A DNA stretch of 64,000 nt, from positions 1,188,501 through 1,252,500 of the forward strand of contig NZ_CP092471.1 in the NCBI RefSeq assembly GCF_026168555.1, read 5' to 3'. The position numbers were made by a program, and so were the translations under genes. Below, piece after piece: positions 18,137 to 26,965 of this stretch (position 1 is the stretch's first letter; the number at the start of each line of letters is the position of its first letter). Below the pieces are notes generated by a model. The model was not told where the DNA came from, searched no databases, and worked only from the letters and a program-made list of their open reading frames with translations. The DNA comes from Qipengyuania spongiae (GTDB lineage: Bacteria > Pseudomonadota > Alphaproteobacteria > Sphingomonadales > Sphingomonadaceae).

Positions 18137-19341
18137 GCGACGTCCAGACGAAAGCCGGGCGGCACTACGTCCTCGCTGCGGGTGGCACCGGAGGGCATCT
18201 CCTGCCCGCCTTCGCCTTAGCGACCGAGCTGGAACGGCGCGGCCATCACGTCGCGCTGATCACCGATGCGCGGGGGGAGGCCATTCCCGGCAAGCCCGGC
18301 TTCATGCCTTCGCACGTGCTGCCGGTCGGTCGCTTCACCAAGAATCCGCTCGGCTGGTTCGCCGCGATCAAGGCCGTGCTCCAGGGTCGCAGCATGGCGC
18401 TGCGCCTGTTCGACAGTTTCGAGCCGAGCGCTGTGGTCGGCTTCGGCGGCTACCCCTCGATCCCCGCGGTGCTGGCGGCGACCGGGCGGGGCATCCCGAC
18501 CGTGCTTCACGAACAGAACGCGGTGCTGGGCCGCGTGAACCGCCTGTTCGCCGGCCGGGTTCAGGCGCTCGCCACCGCCTATCCCGAGATCGACCGGCTG
18601 AAGGCGAAGCACCGGGGTAAGGTGCATCTGGTCGGCAATCCGGTTCGCGCCGAAGTCCTGACCCTGCGTGACGAGGATTACCCCGCCTTGCCCGAGGACG
18701 GTGTGCTGCGCGTGCTCGTGACCGGCGGCAGCCAGGGTGCACGGGTGCTGAGCGAGGTGGTGCCCGACGGGCTCGCCATGCTCCCACCGGCCCTGCGCCA
18801 GCGCCTCCAGGTCACCCAGCAGTGCCGGCCCGAGGATCTGGAGGCGGTGCGCCAGCGCTATCGCAGCCACGACATCCCAGCCGAGCTCGGCACCTATTTC
18901 GAGAACATGGCCTCGCGCCTCGCCGACGCACACCTGTTCATCGGCCGCGCCGGGGCCTCGACCATCGCGGAGCTGACCGCCGTCGGCCGGCCCGCGATCC
19001 TGATCCCCCTGCCGATCGCGACCGACGATCACCAGGCGGCGAATACGCGTGAGATCGCGAAGGCGGGTGGCGCGCGGATGATCCGCCAGCACGCCTTCAC
19101 CGCCAAGGAACTTGCCAAACAGATCATGGCGCTGTCAGACAATCCCAGGGGGCTCGGCAAGGCAGCCCACGCCGCGTGGAATTGCGGCCGCCCCGACGCG
19201 GTGAAGGACCTTGCCGATCTGGTCGAAAGCTTTGGCGGCGCCGAAATGATGGACGTGATCCGCGTCGGCGCGAACAATGCGCGCGGCGCCAGCCAGGGCG
19301 TGGCCGTGGGTCAGGGCGCGGCACGGGAGCGGACGCAATGA
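18133..19341 (+). CDS. murG: UDP-N-acetylglucosamine--undecaprenyl-pyrophosphoryl-MurNAc-pentapeptide GlcNAc transferase
   Basis: Peripheral inner-membrane glycosyltransferase that converts lipid I to lipid II. The 402-aa protein starts [10 protein letters not shown] at the ATG overlapping the ftsW stop; the glycine-rich [15 protein letters not shown] at about 15-29 and the donor-binding [17 protein letters not shown] near 276-292 are the family signatures. The C-terminal 30 residues extend beyond the usual MurG end and are Ala/Gly/Gln-rich. It overlaps murC by ATGA. Confidence 0.96.
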   Translation: MSDVQTKAGRHYVLAAGGTGGHLLPAFALATELERRGHHVALITDARGEAIPGKPGFMPSHVLPVGRFTKNPLGWFAAIKAVLQGRSMALRLFDSFEPSAVVGFGGYPSIPAVLAATGRGIPTVLHEQNAVLGRVNRLFAGRVQALATAYPEIDRLKAKHRGKVHLVGNPVRAEVLTLRDEDYPALPEDGVLRVLVTGGSQGARVLSEVVPDGLAMLPPALRQRLQVTQQCRPEDLEAVRQRYRSHDIPAELGTYFENMASRLADAHLFIGRAGASTIAELTAVGRPAILIPLPIATDDHQAANTREIAKAGGARMIRQHAFTAKELAKQIMALSDNPRGLGKAAHAAWNCGRPDAVKDLADLVESFGGAEMMDVIRVGANNARGASQGVAVGQGAARERTQ

Positions 19342-20786
19342 AGGGCGTTCCGACCGACATTGGCACGATCCACTTCGTCGGCATCGGCGGGATCGGCATG
19401 TCCGGCATCGCCGAGGTGATGGGCAATCTCGGCTACAGTGTGCAGGGCTCGGACATCGCGGAAAGCGCCACGGTCGAGCGGCTGCGCGCGCGCGGCATCC
19501 CGGTGGCGATCGGTCATGCGGCTGAAAACGTCGAGCGCGCGGCGGTGGTCGTCACCTCGACCGCGGTCAAGCGGACCAATCCCGAAGTCGCCGCCGCGCT
19601 CGAGGCGCGCATCCCGGTCGTCCGCCGCGCCGAGATGCTGGCCGAGCTGATGCGCCTGAAATCGACCATCGCGGTCGCTGGCACCCACGGAAAGACGACG
19701 ACGACCAGCATGATTGCCGCGCTGCTCGATGCGGGCGATGTCGATCCCACCGTCATCAATGGCGGGATCATCGAGCAATACGGCTCGAACGCGCGGTTGG
19801 GCGACAGCGACTGGATGGTGGTCGAGGCGGACGAGAGCGATGGCAGTTTCCTGCGCCTCGACGGCACCATCGCGGTCGTCACGAATATCGACCCCGAGCA
19901 TCTCGACCATTATGGCGATTTCGATGGCGTGAAACGCGCCTTCGTCGAGTTCATACACAACGTGCCGTTCTACGGCGCGGCCGTGCTCTGCATCGACCAT
20001 CCCGAGGTCCAGGCGGTGATCGGCCAGGTGCGCGACCGCAAGGTGACGACCTACGGCTTCAGCCTGCAGGCCGATATTTGCGGCGTGAACGTGCGGCCCG
20101 ACGAGGGCGGCAATTGCTTCGACGTGATCGTGCGTCAGCGCGGCCCCCGCGACCAGAGCGAGGATCGCCGGATCGAAGGCGTGCGCCTGCCCATGCCCGG
20201 CCGCCACAACGTCCAGAACGCGCTCGCCGCCATCGCTGTTGCGATCGAGATGGGTTGCAGCGACGAGGTGATCTGCAACGGGTTCGCCCATTTCGGCGGC
20301 GTGCGGCGGCGCTTCACCAGGGTCGGCGAGATTGCGCTTACCGGTGGCTCGGCGCGGGTGATCGACGATTACGCCCACCACCCGGTGGAAATTCGCGCGG
20401 TGCTCGGCGCGGCGCAGGAAACAGCCAAGGCTGATGGGGGTGGGGGCCGCGTCGTCGCCGTCATGCAACCGCATCGCTACACCCGTCTCAATGACCTGAT
20501 GGACGAGTTCCAGAACTGCTTCAACGATGCCGACGAGGTGCTGGTCACGCCAGTCTACGAGGCGGGCGAGGATCCCATTCCCGGTGTCGACAGCAGCGCG
20601 CTCGTCGCCGGGCTCAAGTCGCGCGGTCACCGTGCGGCCTCGACCGTCACCGACCGCGACGAACTGGCTCATATCCTTGCAGGCGAGCTGCGGCCGGGCG
20701 ATCTCGTCGTCTGCCTCGGCGCGGGCGACATCACAAGATGGGCCGCAGGGCTCGCCGATGCGGTGCGCGAGGTGCGCAAGGCATGA
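19338..20786 (+). CDS. murC: UDP-N-acetylmuramate--L-alanine ligase
   Basis: First Mur ligase, adding L-alanine to UDP-MurNAc. The 482-aa protein has the N-terminal [14 protein letters not shown] at 13-26, the P-loop AGTHGKTT at 114-121, and the [12 protein letters not shown] motif near 341-352 that is typical of MurC. It begins in the ATGA overlap with murG and ends in one with murB. Confidence 0.96.
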   Translation: MKGVPTDIGTIHFVGIGGIGMSGIAEVMGNLGYSVQGSDIAESATVERLRARGIPVAIGHAAENVERAAVVVTSTAVKRTNPEVAAALEARIPVVRRAEMLAELMRLKSTIAVAGTHGKTTTTSMIAALLDAGDVDPTVINGGIIEQYGSNARLGDSDWMVVEADESDGSFLRLDGTIAVVTNIDPEHLDHYGDFDGVKRAFVEFIHNVPFYGAAVLCIDHPEVQAVIGQVRDRKVTTYGFSLQADICGVNVRPDEGGNCFDVIVRQRGPRDQSEDRRIEGVRLPMPGRHNVQNALAAIAVAIEMGCSDEVICNGFAHFGGVRRRFTRVGEIALTGGSARVIDDYAHHPVEIRAVLGAAQETAKADGGGGRVVAVMQPHRYTRLNDLMDEFQNCFNDADEVLVTPVYEAGEDPIPGVDSSALVAGLKSRGHRAASTVTDRDELAHILAGELRPGDLVVCLGAGDITRWAAGLADAVREVRKA

Positions 20787-21763
20787 CGATGACGTGCCCG
20801 GACTGGTCCAATCGCGACGATGGCAGCGCGCCCGGAAGTCAACTTGGCGGTGAAGTCGGCGCCGGCTCGACCGGCTTCGTCCCGCAGGATGGCGTGCGTG
20901 GCCGGCTCACCCGCAATGCCCCGCTTGCCAGGCTCGTCTGGTTCAAGAGCGGCGGCAATGCCGACTGGCTGTTCGAGCCGGCCGACAGGGCCGACCTGAT
21001 CGATTTCCTCGAGCGGCTCGATCCCGGCACCCCGGTAATGGCGCTGGGCCTTGGCTCCAACCTGATCGTGCGCGATGGGGGCGTTCCTGGTGTCGTCATA
21101 AAGCTGGGCAAGGCTTTCGCCGATGTTGCGGTTCACGATGATTGCATCGTCGCGTGCGGCGCGGGCGCACATGGTATCCTCGTCGCCAGTACGGCGCGCG
21201 ATGCGGGGGTCGCGGGGCTCGAATTCCTGCGCGGCATTCCCGGCACGGTCGGTGGCTTCGTGCGGATGAACGGCGGTGCCTATGGCCGCGAGGTGGCGGA
21301 CGTCCTGATCGACTGCGATGTGGTGATGACCGATGGCAATTTGATGCGCCTCACCAACCGCGAGCTGCGCTACAGCTACCGCCATTCCGAACTGCCGCCC
21401 GGCGCGGTGGTGATCGGCGCGCGCTTCCGGGGCACTCCGGGCGATCCGCAGGCGATCGGCGCGGAGATGGACCGCATCGCCGACGCGCGCGAGGCTTCGC
21501 AGCCGCTTCGGACCAAGACGGGTGGTTCCACCTTCAAGAATCCGCCCGGCGAAAAGGCTTGGCAACTGGTCGATACCGCCGGGTGCCGCGGGCTGGAGCT
21601 GGGCGGGGCGCAGGTCAGCGAGAAGCACACCAATTTCCTCATCAACACCGGTACGGCGACCAGCAAGGATATCGAGGCGCTGGGCGAGGAAGTCCGCCGC
21701 CGCGTCTATGCCGAGACGGGCATCGCGCTCGAATGGGAAATTCAGCGCGTGGGGCGTGCCTGA
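20783..21763 (+). CDS. murB: UDP-N-acetylenolpyruvoylglucosamine reductase
   Basis: FAD enzyme that reduces UDP-GlcNAc-enolpyruvate to UDP-MurNAc using NADPH. The 326-aa protein shows the FAD-binding [13 protein letters not shown] near 90-102, [18 protein letters not shown] near 153-170, and the active-site-type GGSTFKNP near 248-255, where the serine is the general acid. About 25 N-terminal residues precede the domain. One base separates its stop from the ddl start. Confidence 0.95.
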   Translation: MTMTCPDWSNRDDGSAPGSQLGGEVGAGSTGFVPQDGVRGRLTRNAPLARLVWFKSGGNADWLFEPADRADLIDFLERLDPGTPVMALGLGSNLIVRDGGVPGVVIKLGKAFADVAVHDDCIVACGAGAHGILVASTARDAGVAGLEFLRGIPGTVGGFVRMNGGAYGREVADVLIDCDVVMTDGNLMRLTNRELRYSYRHSELPPGAVVIGARFRGTPGDPQAIGAEMDRIADAREASQPLRTKTGGSTFKNPPGEKAWQLVDTAGCRGLELGGAQVSEKHTNFLINTGTATSKDIEALGEEVRRRVYAETGIALEWEIQRVGRA

Positions 21764-21764
21764 C

Positions 21765-22763
21765 ATGACGACTGCAATTCTCGACCGCAAACTTCACGTC
21801 GCCGTTCTGATGGGCGGCTGGGCGAACGAGCGCGAGGTCTCGCTGATGAGCGGCAATGGCGTCGCCGACGCGCTGGAGGAACGCGGCCATCGCGTGACCC
21901 GGATCGACATGGACCGCCAGGTCGCCGCGCGCATCGCCGAGGCCGCGCCCGATGTCGTCTTCAACGCGCTTCACGGCGTGCCGGGCGAGGATGGAAGCGT
22001 GCAGGGGATGCTGAACCTGATGGGCATGCCCTACACCCATTCGGGCCTCGCGACCTCCGTCATCGCGATCGACAAGCAGCTGACCAAGCAAGCGCTCGTC
22101 CCTGCCGGCGTTCCCATGCCCGGCGGGCGGATCGTCCGCTCGACGGAACTGTTCGAGAAGGACCCGCTGCCCCGGCCCTATGTGGTGAAGCCGGTGAACG
22201 AAGGCAGCTCGGTCGGCGTAGCCATCGTCACCGACGAGAGCAATTACGGCAATCCCATTGCCCGCGGTTCCGCCGGACCCTGGCAGGATTTCGACGAACT
22301 GCTCGCCGAACCCTTTATCCGCGGACGCGAACTCACCACGGCGGTGATCGACGGGGCGGAGGGCGCTCGCGCGCTGATGGTCACCGAACTGATCATCGAA
22401 AGCGGCTTCTACGATTTCGAGCACAAATACACCGAGGGGCGCACCACTCATGTCTGCCCGGCGGACATTCCCGACCGCATCCGCGACCTCTGCCTTGGAT
22501 ACGCGTTGAAGGCCCACACCGTGCTCGGTTGCAGGGGCACCAGCCGGACCGACTTCCGCTGGGACGACGAGCGCGGAGAAGCGGGGCTGTTCGTGCTCGA
22601 GACGAACACGCAGCCGGGCATGACCCCGCTCAGTCTCGTACCCGAACAGGCGAGGGCCGGCGGCATGGAATATGGCGCACTGGTCGAGACAATCATTGCC
22701 GCTGCCCTGCGCGACCATGCGCGGTCGCAAGTGCAGGCGGGGTTGGAGAACCGCGATGGCTAA
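21765..22763 (+). CDS. ddl: D-alanine--D-alanine ligase
   Basis: ATP-grasp enzyme making the D-Ala-D-Ala dipeptide for MurF. The 332-aa protein has the family start HVAVLMGGWANEREVSLMSG at about 11-30, the ATP-grasp lysine region YVVKPVNEGSSVG, and the late metal site ETNTQPGMTPLSLVPEQ. A residue stretch GTSRTDFRWDD near the C-terminus is typical. It overlaps ftsQ by 8 bases. DdlB-type in position (inside dcw). Confidence 0.95.
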   Translation: MTTAILDRKLHVAVLMGGWANEREVSLMSGNGVADALEERGHRVTRIDMDRQVAARIAEAAPDVVFNALHGVPGEDGSVQGMLNLMGMPYTHSGLATSVIAIDKQLTKQALVPAGVPMPGGRIVRSTELFEKDPLPRPYVVKPVNEGSSVGVAIVTDESNYGNPIARGSAGPWQDFDELLAEPFIRGRELTTAVIDGAEGARALMVTELIIESGFYDFEHKYTEGRTTHVCPADIPDRIRDLCLGYALKAHTVLGCRGTSRTDFRWDDERGEAGLFVLETNTQPGMTPLSLVPEQARAGGMEYGALVETIIAAALRDHARSQVQAGLENRDG

Positions 22764-23667
22764 GGTCAAGCGCTCCGCCCCCGGTGTGCGCCGCTCCGCC
22801 GCCACGCGCAGTCGCAACCAGAAGGCGCGGGCGGCGCGCAAGCACACCGCATCCGCGTTCGACCGCTTTCTGGCGACGCTGCCCTTCACCGACGAGCAGC
22901 TGCACCGCATCTTCCTGTTCCTGATCATCGGCACGGCATTGGCTGCGGTCTGGTTCGTCGCCAGCCTCGCCGGGCTGCCCGCGCTGGCGCATGAACGCAT
23001 GGCGCATTCGGCGGCCGAAGCGGGCTTTGAGGTTCGCCGGGTCAAGGTCACCGGCGTCGAGCGGATGAACGAGTTGCAGGTCTACGAGCGCGCGCTGGCC
23101 GAGCGCGAGCGGCCGATGGCGCTGGTCGATCTGGAAGCCCTCCGCACGCGCCTGCTGGACCTCAGCTGGGTCCGCGATGCGCGCGTATCACGCCAGCTTC
23201 CCGACACGCTGATCATCGACATCGTGGAGCGCCAGGAACACGCGGTCCTCGCCAGACCCGATCGGCTGATGCTGGTCGATGCGACGGGGCACGAGCTCGA
23301 GCCGGTGTCCTCTGCCAACGCCAAGGGCAAGCTGCTGATCAGCGGGCCGGGCGCGAAGAAACAAGTCGCGGAACTCGACGGCCTGCTCGATGCTGCGCCC
23401 GCGCTCAAACCGCAGGTGGCCGAGGCCGAATGGGTCGGCAATCGCCGCTGGAACCTCACCTTCAAAACCGGCCAGATGCTTGCCCTGCCGGAAGAGAATT
23501 CCTCCGCCGCGCTGGTGCGTTTCGCCAAGCTCGACGGGATGCATCGCCTGCTGGGCGGCAAGGTGGTGGCGGTCGATATGAGAGTGCAGGGTCAGGCAGC
23601 GTTCCGTTGCAGCGGCGGGCCCTGCAATCAGAACTCGCTCGCCTCCGCCGCGCCCGCGAACCCCTGA
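22756..23667 (+). CDS. ftsQ: Cell division protein FtsQ
   Basis: Bitopic divisome protein that binds FtsL/FtsB and connects the Z-ring to the septal synthase. The 303-aa protein has a strongly basic cytoplasmic tail (residues 1-35), a membrane helix at about 54-76, the POTRA domain at about 90-160 beginning VRRVKVTGVERM, and a beta domain to the end. The ATG at 22756 overlaps ddl by 8 bases; the open frame upstream is inside ddl. The stop overlaps the ftsA start by one base (TGATG). Confidence 0.93.
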   Translation: MAKVKRSAPGVRRSAATRSRNQKARAARKHTASAFDRFLATLPFTDEQLHRIFLFLIIGTALAAVWFVASLAGLPALAHERMAHSAAEAGFEVRRVKVTGVERMNELQVYERALAERERPMALVDLEALRTRLLDLSWVRDARVSRQLPDTLIIDIVERQEHAVLARPDRLMLVDATGHELEPVSSANAKGKLLISGPGAKKQVAELDGLLDAAPALKPQVAEAEWVGNRRWNLTFKTGQMLALPEENSSAALVRFAKLDGMHRLLGGKVVAVDMRVQGQAAFRCSGGPCNQNSLASAAPANP

Positions 23668-24947
23668 TGGGCGATACCCGGATCCTGCGCGTCTTCGGTG
23701 CCGTCAATATCGGCTCCTTCCGGGTATCGGCGATGATCGTCGGTCAGGACGATACCGGCGCGATGCGCGTGCTGGGCTCCGCCCACCGGATGAGCGAGGG
23801 CGTCAAGCGCGGCTACATCACCGACATGCGCGCCGCGAGCCACGCCATTCGGCAGGTGGTCGAGAAGGCCGAGCGCGAGGCGGGGACGTCGGTTTCCAGC
23901 GTCTGGCTCGGCTGTTCGGGCGCGGGTCTCGCCAGCAAACTCGCCAGCGTCGAGATCGCGATCGGCGGACGGCGGATCGAGGAGGCCGATATCGAGCATC
24001 TCCTCTACGCCGCGCGCGATCACATCCAGCCCGACGGGCGCATGGTCCTCCACGCGCAGCCGGCGCACTACACGCTCGACGGCGCGCATGGCGTGGCCGA
24101 TCCCAAGGGCCTCCATGCCGAGGCGCTGGGCGTCGATATCCACGTGACGCTGGCCGATGGCGCGCCCGTGCGCAATCTGATCGAGGCGGTGCAGGGCGCC
24201 CATCTCGATGTCGAGGCGGTCGTCGCGAGCCCGCTCGCCAGCGCCTATGCCTGCCTCAGCCGCGAGGAGCGCGAATTGGGCGTCGCGCTGATCGAGATCG
24301 GCGCGGAGGTCACCAACGCTTCGGTATTCGCCGCCAATATGCTGCTGGGGCTGAAATCGATTCCGATCGGTTCGAACGACATCACCGATGCGATCGCCTC
24401 GACGCTCGGCATTCGTCGGGGCCAGGCCGAGCGGCTGAAATGCGTCTCCGGGTCGGCGATTGCCGCCCCCAGCGACCGGCGCGAGATGATCCCGGTCCAC
24501 GGCCCCGGCGAGACGCCCGACGGGCGGCTGGCCCGTGGCGCGGACGAGCACAATCGCATCCCGCGCGCCGAACTGGTGGGCGTGGTCACCGACCGCCTCT
24601 CCTACCTGTCGAGCGAGGTCGGCAAGGCCCTCAAGTCGATGGGCTTCGGTGGACCGCAATCGGGACAGGTGGTGCTGACGGGCGGCGGGGCGGAGCTTCA
24701 CGGTATCGCCGATTACATGCAGGTTGCGCTTGGCCGACCGGTGCGGATCGGCAAGGCGGCGGACCTGTCGGGCCTGCCCGAGGCGCATGCCACCCCCGGT
24801 TTCGCGACGCTGGCCGGCCTGTGTCTCTATGCGGCGGATGATCCGGTGGACATCCGATCGATCGGACCGGGCGACTCCGAACCCCACGGATACGGCACCG
24901 GTGCGATCATCGCGCGCGTGATGCGTGCCGTCCGGCACTATTTCTGA
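23667..24947 (+). CDS. ftsA: Cell division protein FtsA
   Basis: Actin-like ATPase that anchors FtsZ to the membrane. The 426-aa protein has the FtsA-family blocks: FGAVNIGSFRVSAM at the start, KRGYITDM near 48-55, the 1C domain around 85-165, EIGAEVTNASVF near 210-221, and VVLTGGGAELHGI near 334-346. The C-terminal helix ARVMRAVRHYF is the amphipathic membrane-targeting sequence. The one-base overlap with ftsQ ends the overlapping chain; a 161-base leader then precedes ftsZ. Confidence 0.95.
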   Translation: MGDTRILRVFGAVNIGSFRVSAMIVGQDDTGAMRVLGSAHRMSEGVKRGYITDMRAASHAIRQVVEKAEREAGTSVSSVWLGCSGAGLASKLASVEIAIGGRRIEEADIEHLLYAARDHIQPDGRMVLHAQPAHYTLDGAHGVADPKGLHAEALGVDIHVTLADGAPVRNLIEAVQGAHLDVEAVVASPLASAYACLSREERELGVALIEIGAEVTNASVFAANMLLGLKSIPIGSNDITDAIASTLGIRRGQAERLKCVSGSAIAAPSDRREMIPVHGPGETPDGRLARGADEHNRIPRAELVGVVTDRLSYLSSEVGKALKSMGFGGPQSGQVVLTGGGAELHGIADYMQVALGRPVRIGKAADLSGLPEAHATPGFATLAGLCLYAADDPVDIRSIGPGDSEPHGYGTGAIIARVMRAVRHYF

Positions 24948-25030
24948 ACGGTTCGGCGACGTGCTGAAGAGAGGCCAGCCCTTTGTGGATAAGGCAAAAA
25001 GGTCTTTGCCAGCGCGATTCGGTTTGTGGC

Positions 25031-25036
25031 AGGAGG
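25031..25036 (+). promoter_or_regulatory. Perfect Shine-Dalgarno AGGAGG inside a hairpin, ftsZ leader
   Basis: AGGAGG lies in a small hairpin whose arms are GTGGC at 25026-25030 and GCCAC at 25036-25040, with AGGAG as the loop. It is 5 bases before an ATG at 25042 that opens a short frame ending just before ftsZ. This is the best ribosome site in the dcw region, yet it does not belong to ftsZ itself. Confidence 0.5.
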
Positions 25037-25041
25037 CCACG

Positions 25042-25104
25042 ATGGCATTCGTGCGACCAATTTCTCATTCCAGTTTCAATACCAGCTCCATCGGGGGACA
25101 GTGA
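25042..25104 (+). CDS. Possible 20-aa leader peptide upstream of ftsZ
   Basis: A short frame of 20 codons plus stop begins ATG GCA TTC (MAFVRPISH...) and ends in TGA at 25102-25104, four bases before the ftsZ ATG at 25109. It has a perfect AGGAGG ribosome site at 25031-25036, in the loop of a small hairpin, while the presumed ftsZ site (GGGGGA at 25093-25098) lies inside its last codons. The peptide is rich in Ser and has no homolog I know. The design suggests translational coupling or attenuation of ftsZ. It could be chance: the frame is short and unproven. Confidence 0.35.
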   Translation: MAFVRPISHSSFNTSSIGGQ

Positions 25105-25108
25105 TTCC

Positions 25109-26929
25109 ATGAGCATCAATATCGGACCGGCCTCCTCTGACGATCTGCGTCCCAAGATTACCGTAATCGGCGTCGGCGGCGCGGGCGGCAACGCCATCGC
25201 CAACATGATGGAAGCCGAGATCGAGGGTGTCGACTTCATCGTCGCCAACACCGACGCTCAGGCGCTGACCAATGCTTCGGCCGAACGCCGCATCCAGCTC
25301 GGCCCCGATATCACCGGCGGCCTCGGCGCAGGCGCGCGGCCCGAAGTAGGCAAGGCTGCGGCGGAAGAGACGGTCGAGGAGATCGAGCACGCGCTGGAAG
25401 GCGTGAACATGTGCTTCATCGCTGCCGGCATGGGCGGCGGCACGGGCACCGGTGCCGCGCCGGTGATCGCCGAGGCCGCGCGCAAGAAGGGCGTGCTGAC
25501 CGTCGGCGTGGTGACCAAGCCGTTCCTGTTCGAAGGCACGCGCCGGATGCGCGCGGCCGAGGCGGGGATCGAGGAGTTGCAGAAGCACGTCGACACGCTG
25601 ATCGTCATTCCCAACCAGAACCTGTTTCTGGTCGCCAAGGCGGAGACGACCTTCAAGGAAGCCTTCATGCTCGCCGATGAGGTGTTGCAGCAAGGCGTCC
25701 GCTCGATCACCGACTTGATGGTGATGCCGGGTCTCATCAATCTCGACTTCGCTGACGTGCGTTCGGTGATGAGCGAGATGGGCAAGGCGATGATGGGCAC
25801 GGGCGAGGGCGAAGGCGAGAACCGCGCGCTCGAAGCGGCCGAACGCGCCATCGCCAATCCGCTGCTCGACGGCGTCAGCATGGCCGGCGCCAAGGGCGTA
25901 ATCATCTCGATCATCGGCGGCGAAGACATGAAGCTGCTCGAGGTGGACGAGGCGGCCAACCACATCCGCGAACTGGTGGACGAGGATGCGAACATCATCT
26001 GGGGCTCGGCGTTCAACCCCGATCTCGACGGCAAAATCCGCGTCTCGGTGGTCGCAACGGGAATCGACACGAGCGGCGAACCGGCGATCATGCCGCAGAC
26101 CTCGTTCGTGCGCACCGAGGCTCGCCCGCCGAAGCGGCCGACATTCGACTTGCCGCGCGAAAGCGAGGTCGAGGATGCGCCGTTCGAGTTGAACGAAGGC
26201 CTGTCTGCAGATCCCTCACCGCAAGGCAATGCGCCGGACGCGGACGACATGATGGAGCTGGGCGAGGACGACGTCGCGCAGGACGACTATTCCGCAGATT
26301 ACGCGACGCCTGAGCCGAGCCGCGGGTCCGGCTTCTCGCGCTTTGAAGCCAATAGTGACGATGAGGACGATCTCGACGATGTCGACGATATCGTCGATCC
26401 GCTAGCCGGTCTGCGCAACGAACACACGGAACGCTTCGACCGGGCGATCGACGATGCCGGCATGACGCCACCTGCCGACGATGCGGCTCATTCCGATGCA
26501 GGTCGCAGTCGCGGCTTTGCCGAAGACAGCCGACGCGAACGCGAAGCGCCCTCGCGCAAGCGCGACGATCAGGCCGGCAAGCGGAACAATCAGGACGAAT
26601 TGCAGCTCGGCTCTGACCAGTATTCGGATTCCGAATCCGGATCGCTCGCCTCCCGCCAGCGCAAGCACCCGCTCTTTCCCGATCAGGGCTCCGATCGCGA
26701 CGACCGCGATGTCGCCGGAAACGAGAGAGGTGGTGCGGGCGCGCGGTCTGCCGGCGGCGCCCCCCAGCGTTCCGGCGGATCTCAGGGCAGCACGCTGTTC
26801 GAACGCATGGCCAATCTGTCGCGCGGCTCGACATCGCGCAGCAGGGACGAAGACGAGGACGACAGCGACGACGATGGCGGCTCGGCGCTGAACATCCCGC
26901 GCTTTCTCGGACGCCAGAACAATCAGTAA
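25109..26929 (+). CDS. ftsZ: Cell division protein FtsZ, with an unusually long C-terminal linker
   Basis: Tubulin-like GTPase that forms the Z-ring. Of 606 aa, the globular core runs to about 322, with GVGGAGGNA at 21-29, the tubulin signature GGGTGTG at 109-115 and the T7 loop [11 protein letters not shown] at about 211-221. The C-terminal peptide [11 protein letters not shown] at 596-606 is the FtsA-binding tail. Between them lies a roughly 270-residue linker with runs of Asp/Glu ([11 protein letters not shown]), a Ser/Arg/Asp-rich middle, and the conserved [11 protein letters not shown] near 568. Typical FtsZ proteins have 380-510 residues, so this one is long. The start ATG follows GGGGGACAG at normal spacing. 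Confidence 0.95.
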   Translation: MSINIGPASSDDLRPKITVIGVGGAGGNAIANMMEAEIEGVDFIVANTDAQALTNASAERRIQLGPDITGGLGAGARPEVGKAAAEETVEEIEHALEGVNMCFIAAGMGGGTGTGAAPVIAEAARKKGVLTVGVVTKPFLFEGTRRMRAAEAGIEELQKHVDTLIVIPNQNLFLVAKAETTFKEAFMLADEVLQQGVRSITDLMVMPGLINLDFADVRSVMSEMGKAMMGTGEGEGENRALEAAERAIANPLLDGVSMAGAKGVIISIIGGEDMKLLEVDEAANHIRELVDEDANIIWGSAFNPDLDGKIRVSVVATGIDTSGEPAIMPQTSFVRTEARPPKRPTFDLPRESEVEDAPFELNEGLSADPSPQGNAPDADDMMELGEDDVAQDDYSADYATPEPSRGSGFSRFEANSDDEDDLDDVDDIVDPLAGLRNEHTERFDRAIDDAGMTPPADDAAHSDAGRSRGFAEDSRREREAPSRKRDDQAGKRNNQDELQLGSDQYSDSESGSLASRQRKHPLFPDQGSDRDDRDVAGNERGGAGARSAGGAPQRSGGSQGSTLFERMANLSRGSTSRSRDEDEDDSDDDGGSALNIPRFLGRQNNQ

Positions 26930-26965
26930 GGCCGCATTCAAGGTCGATCGGCAATGGGAGAGGGA

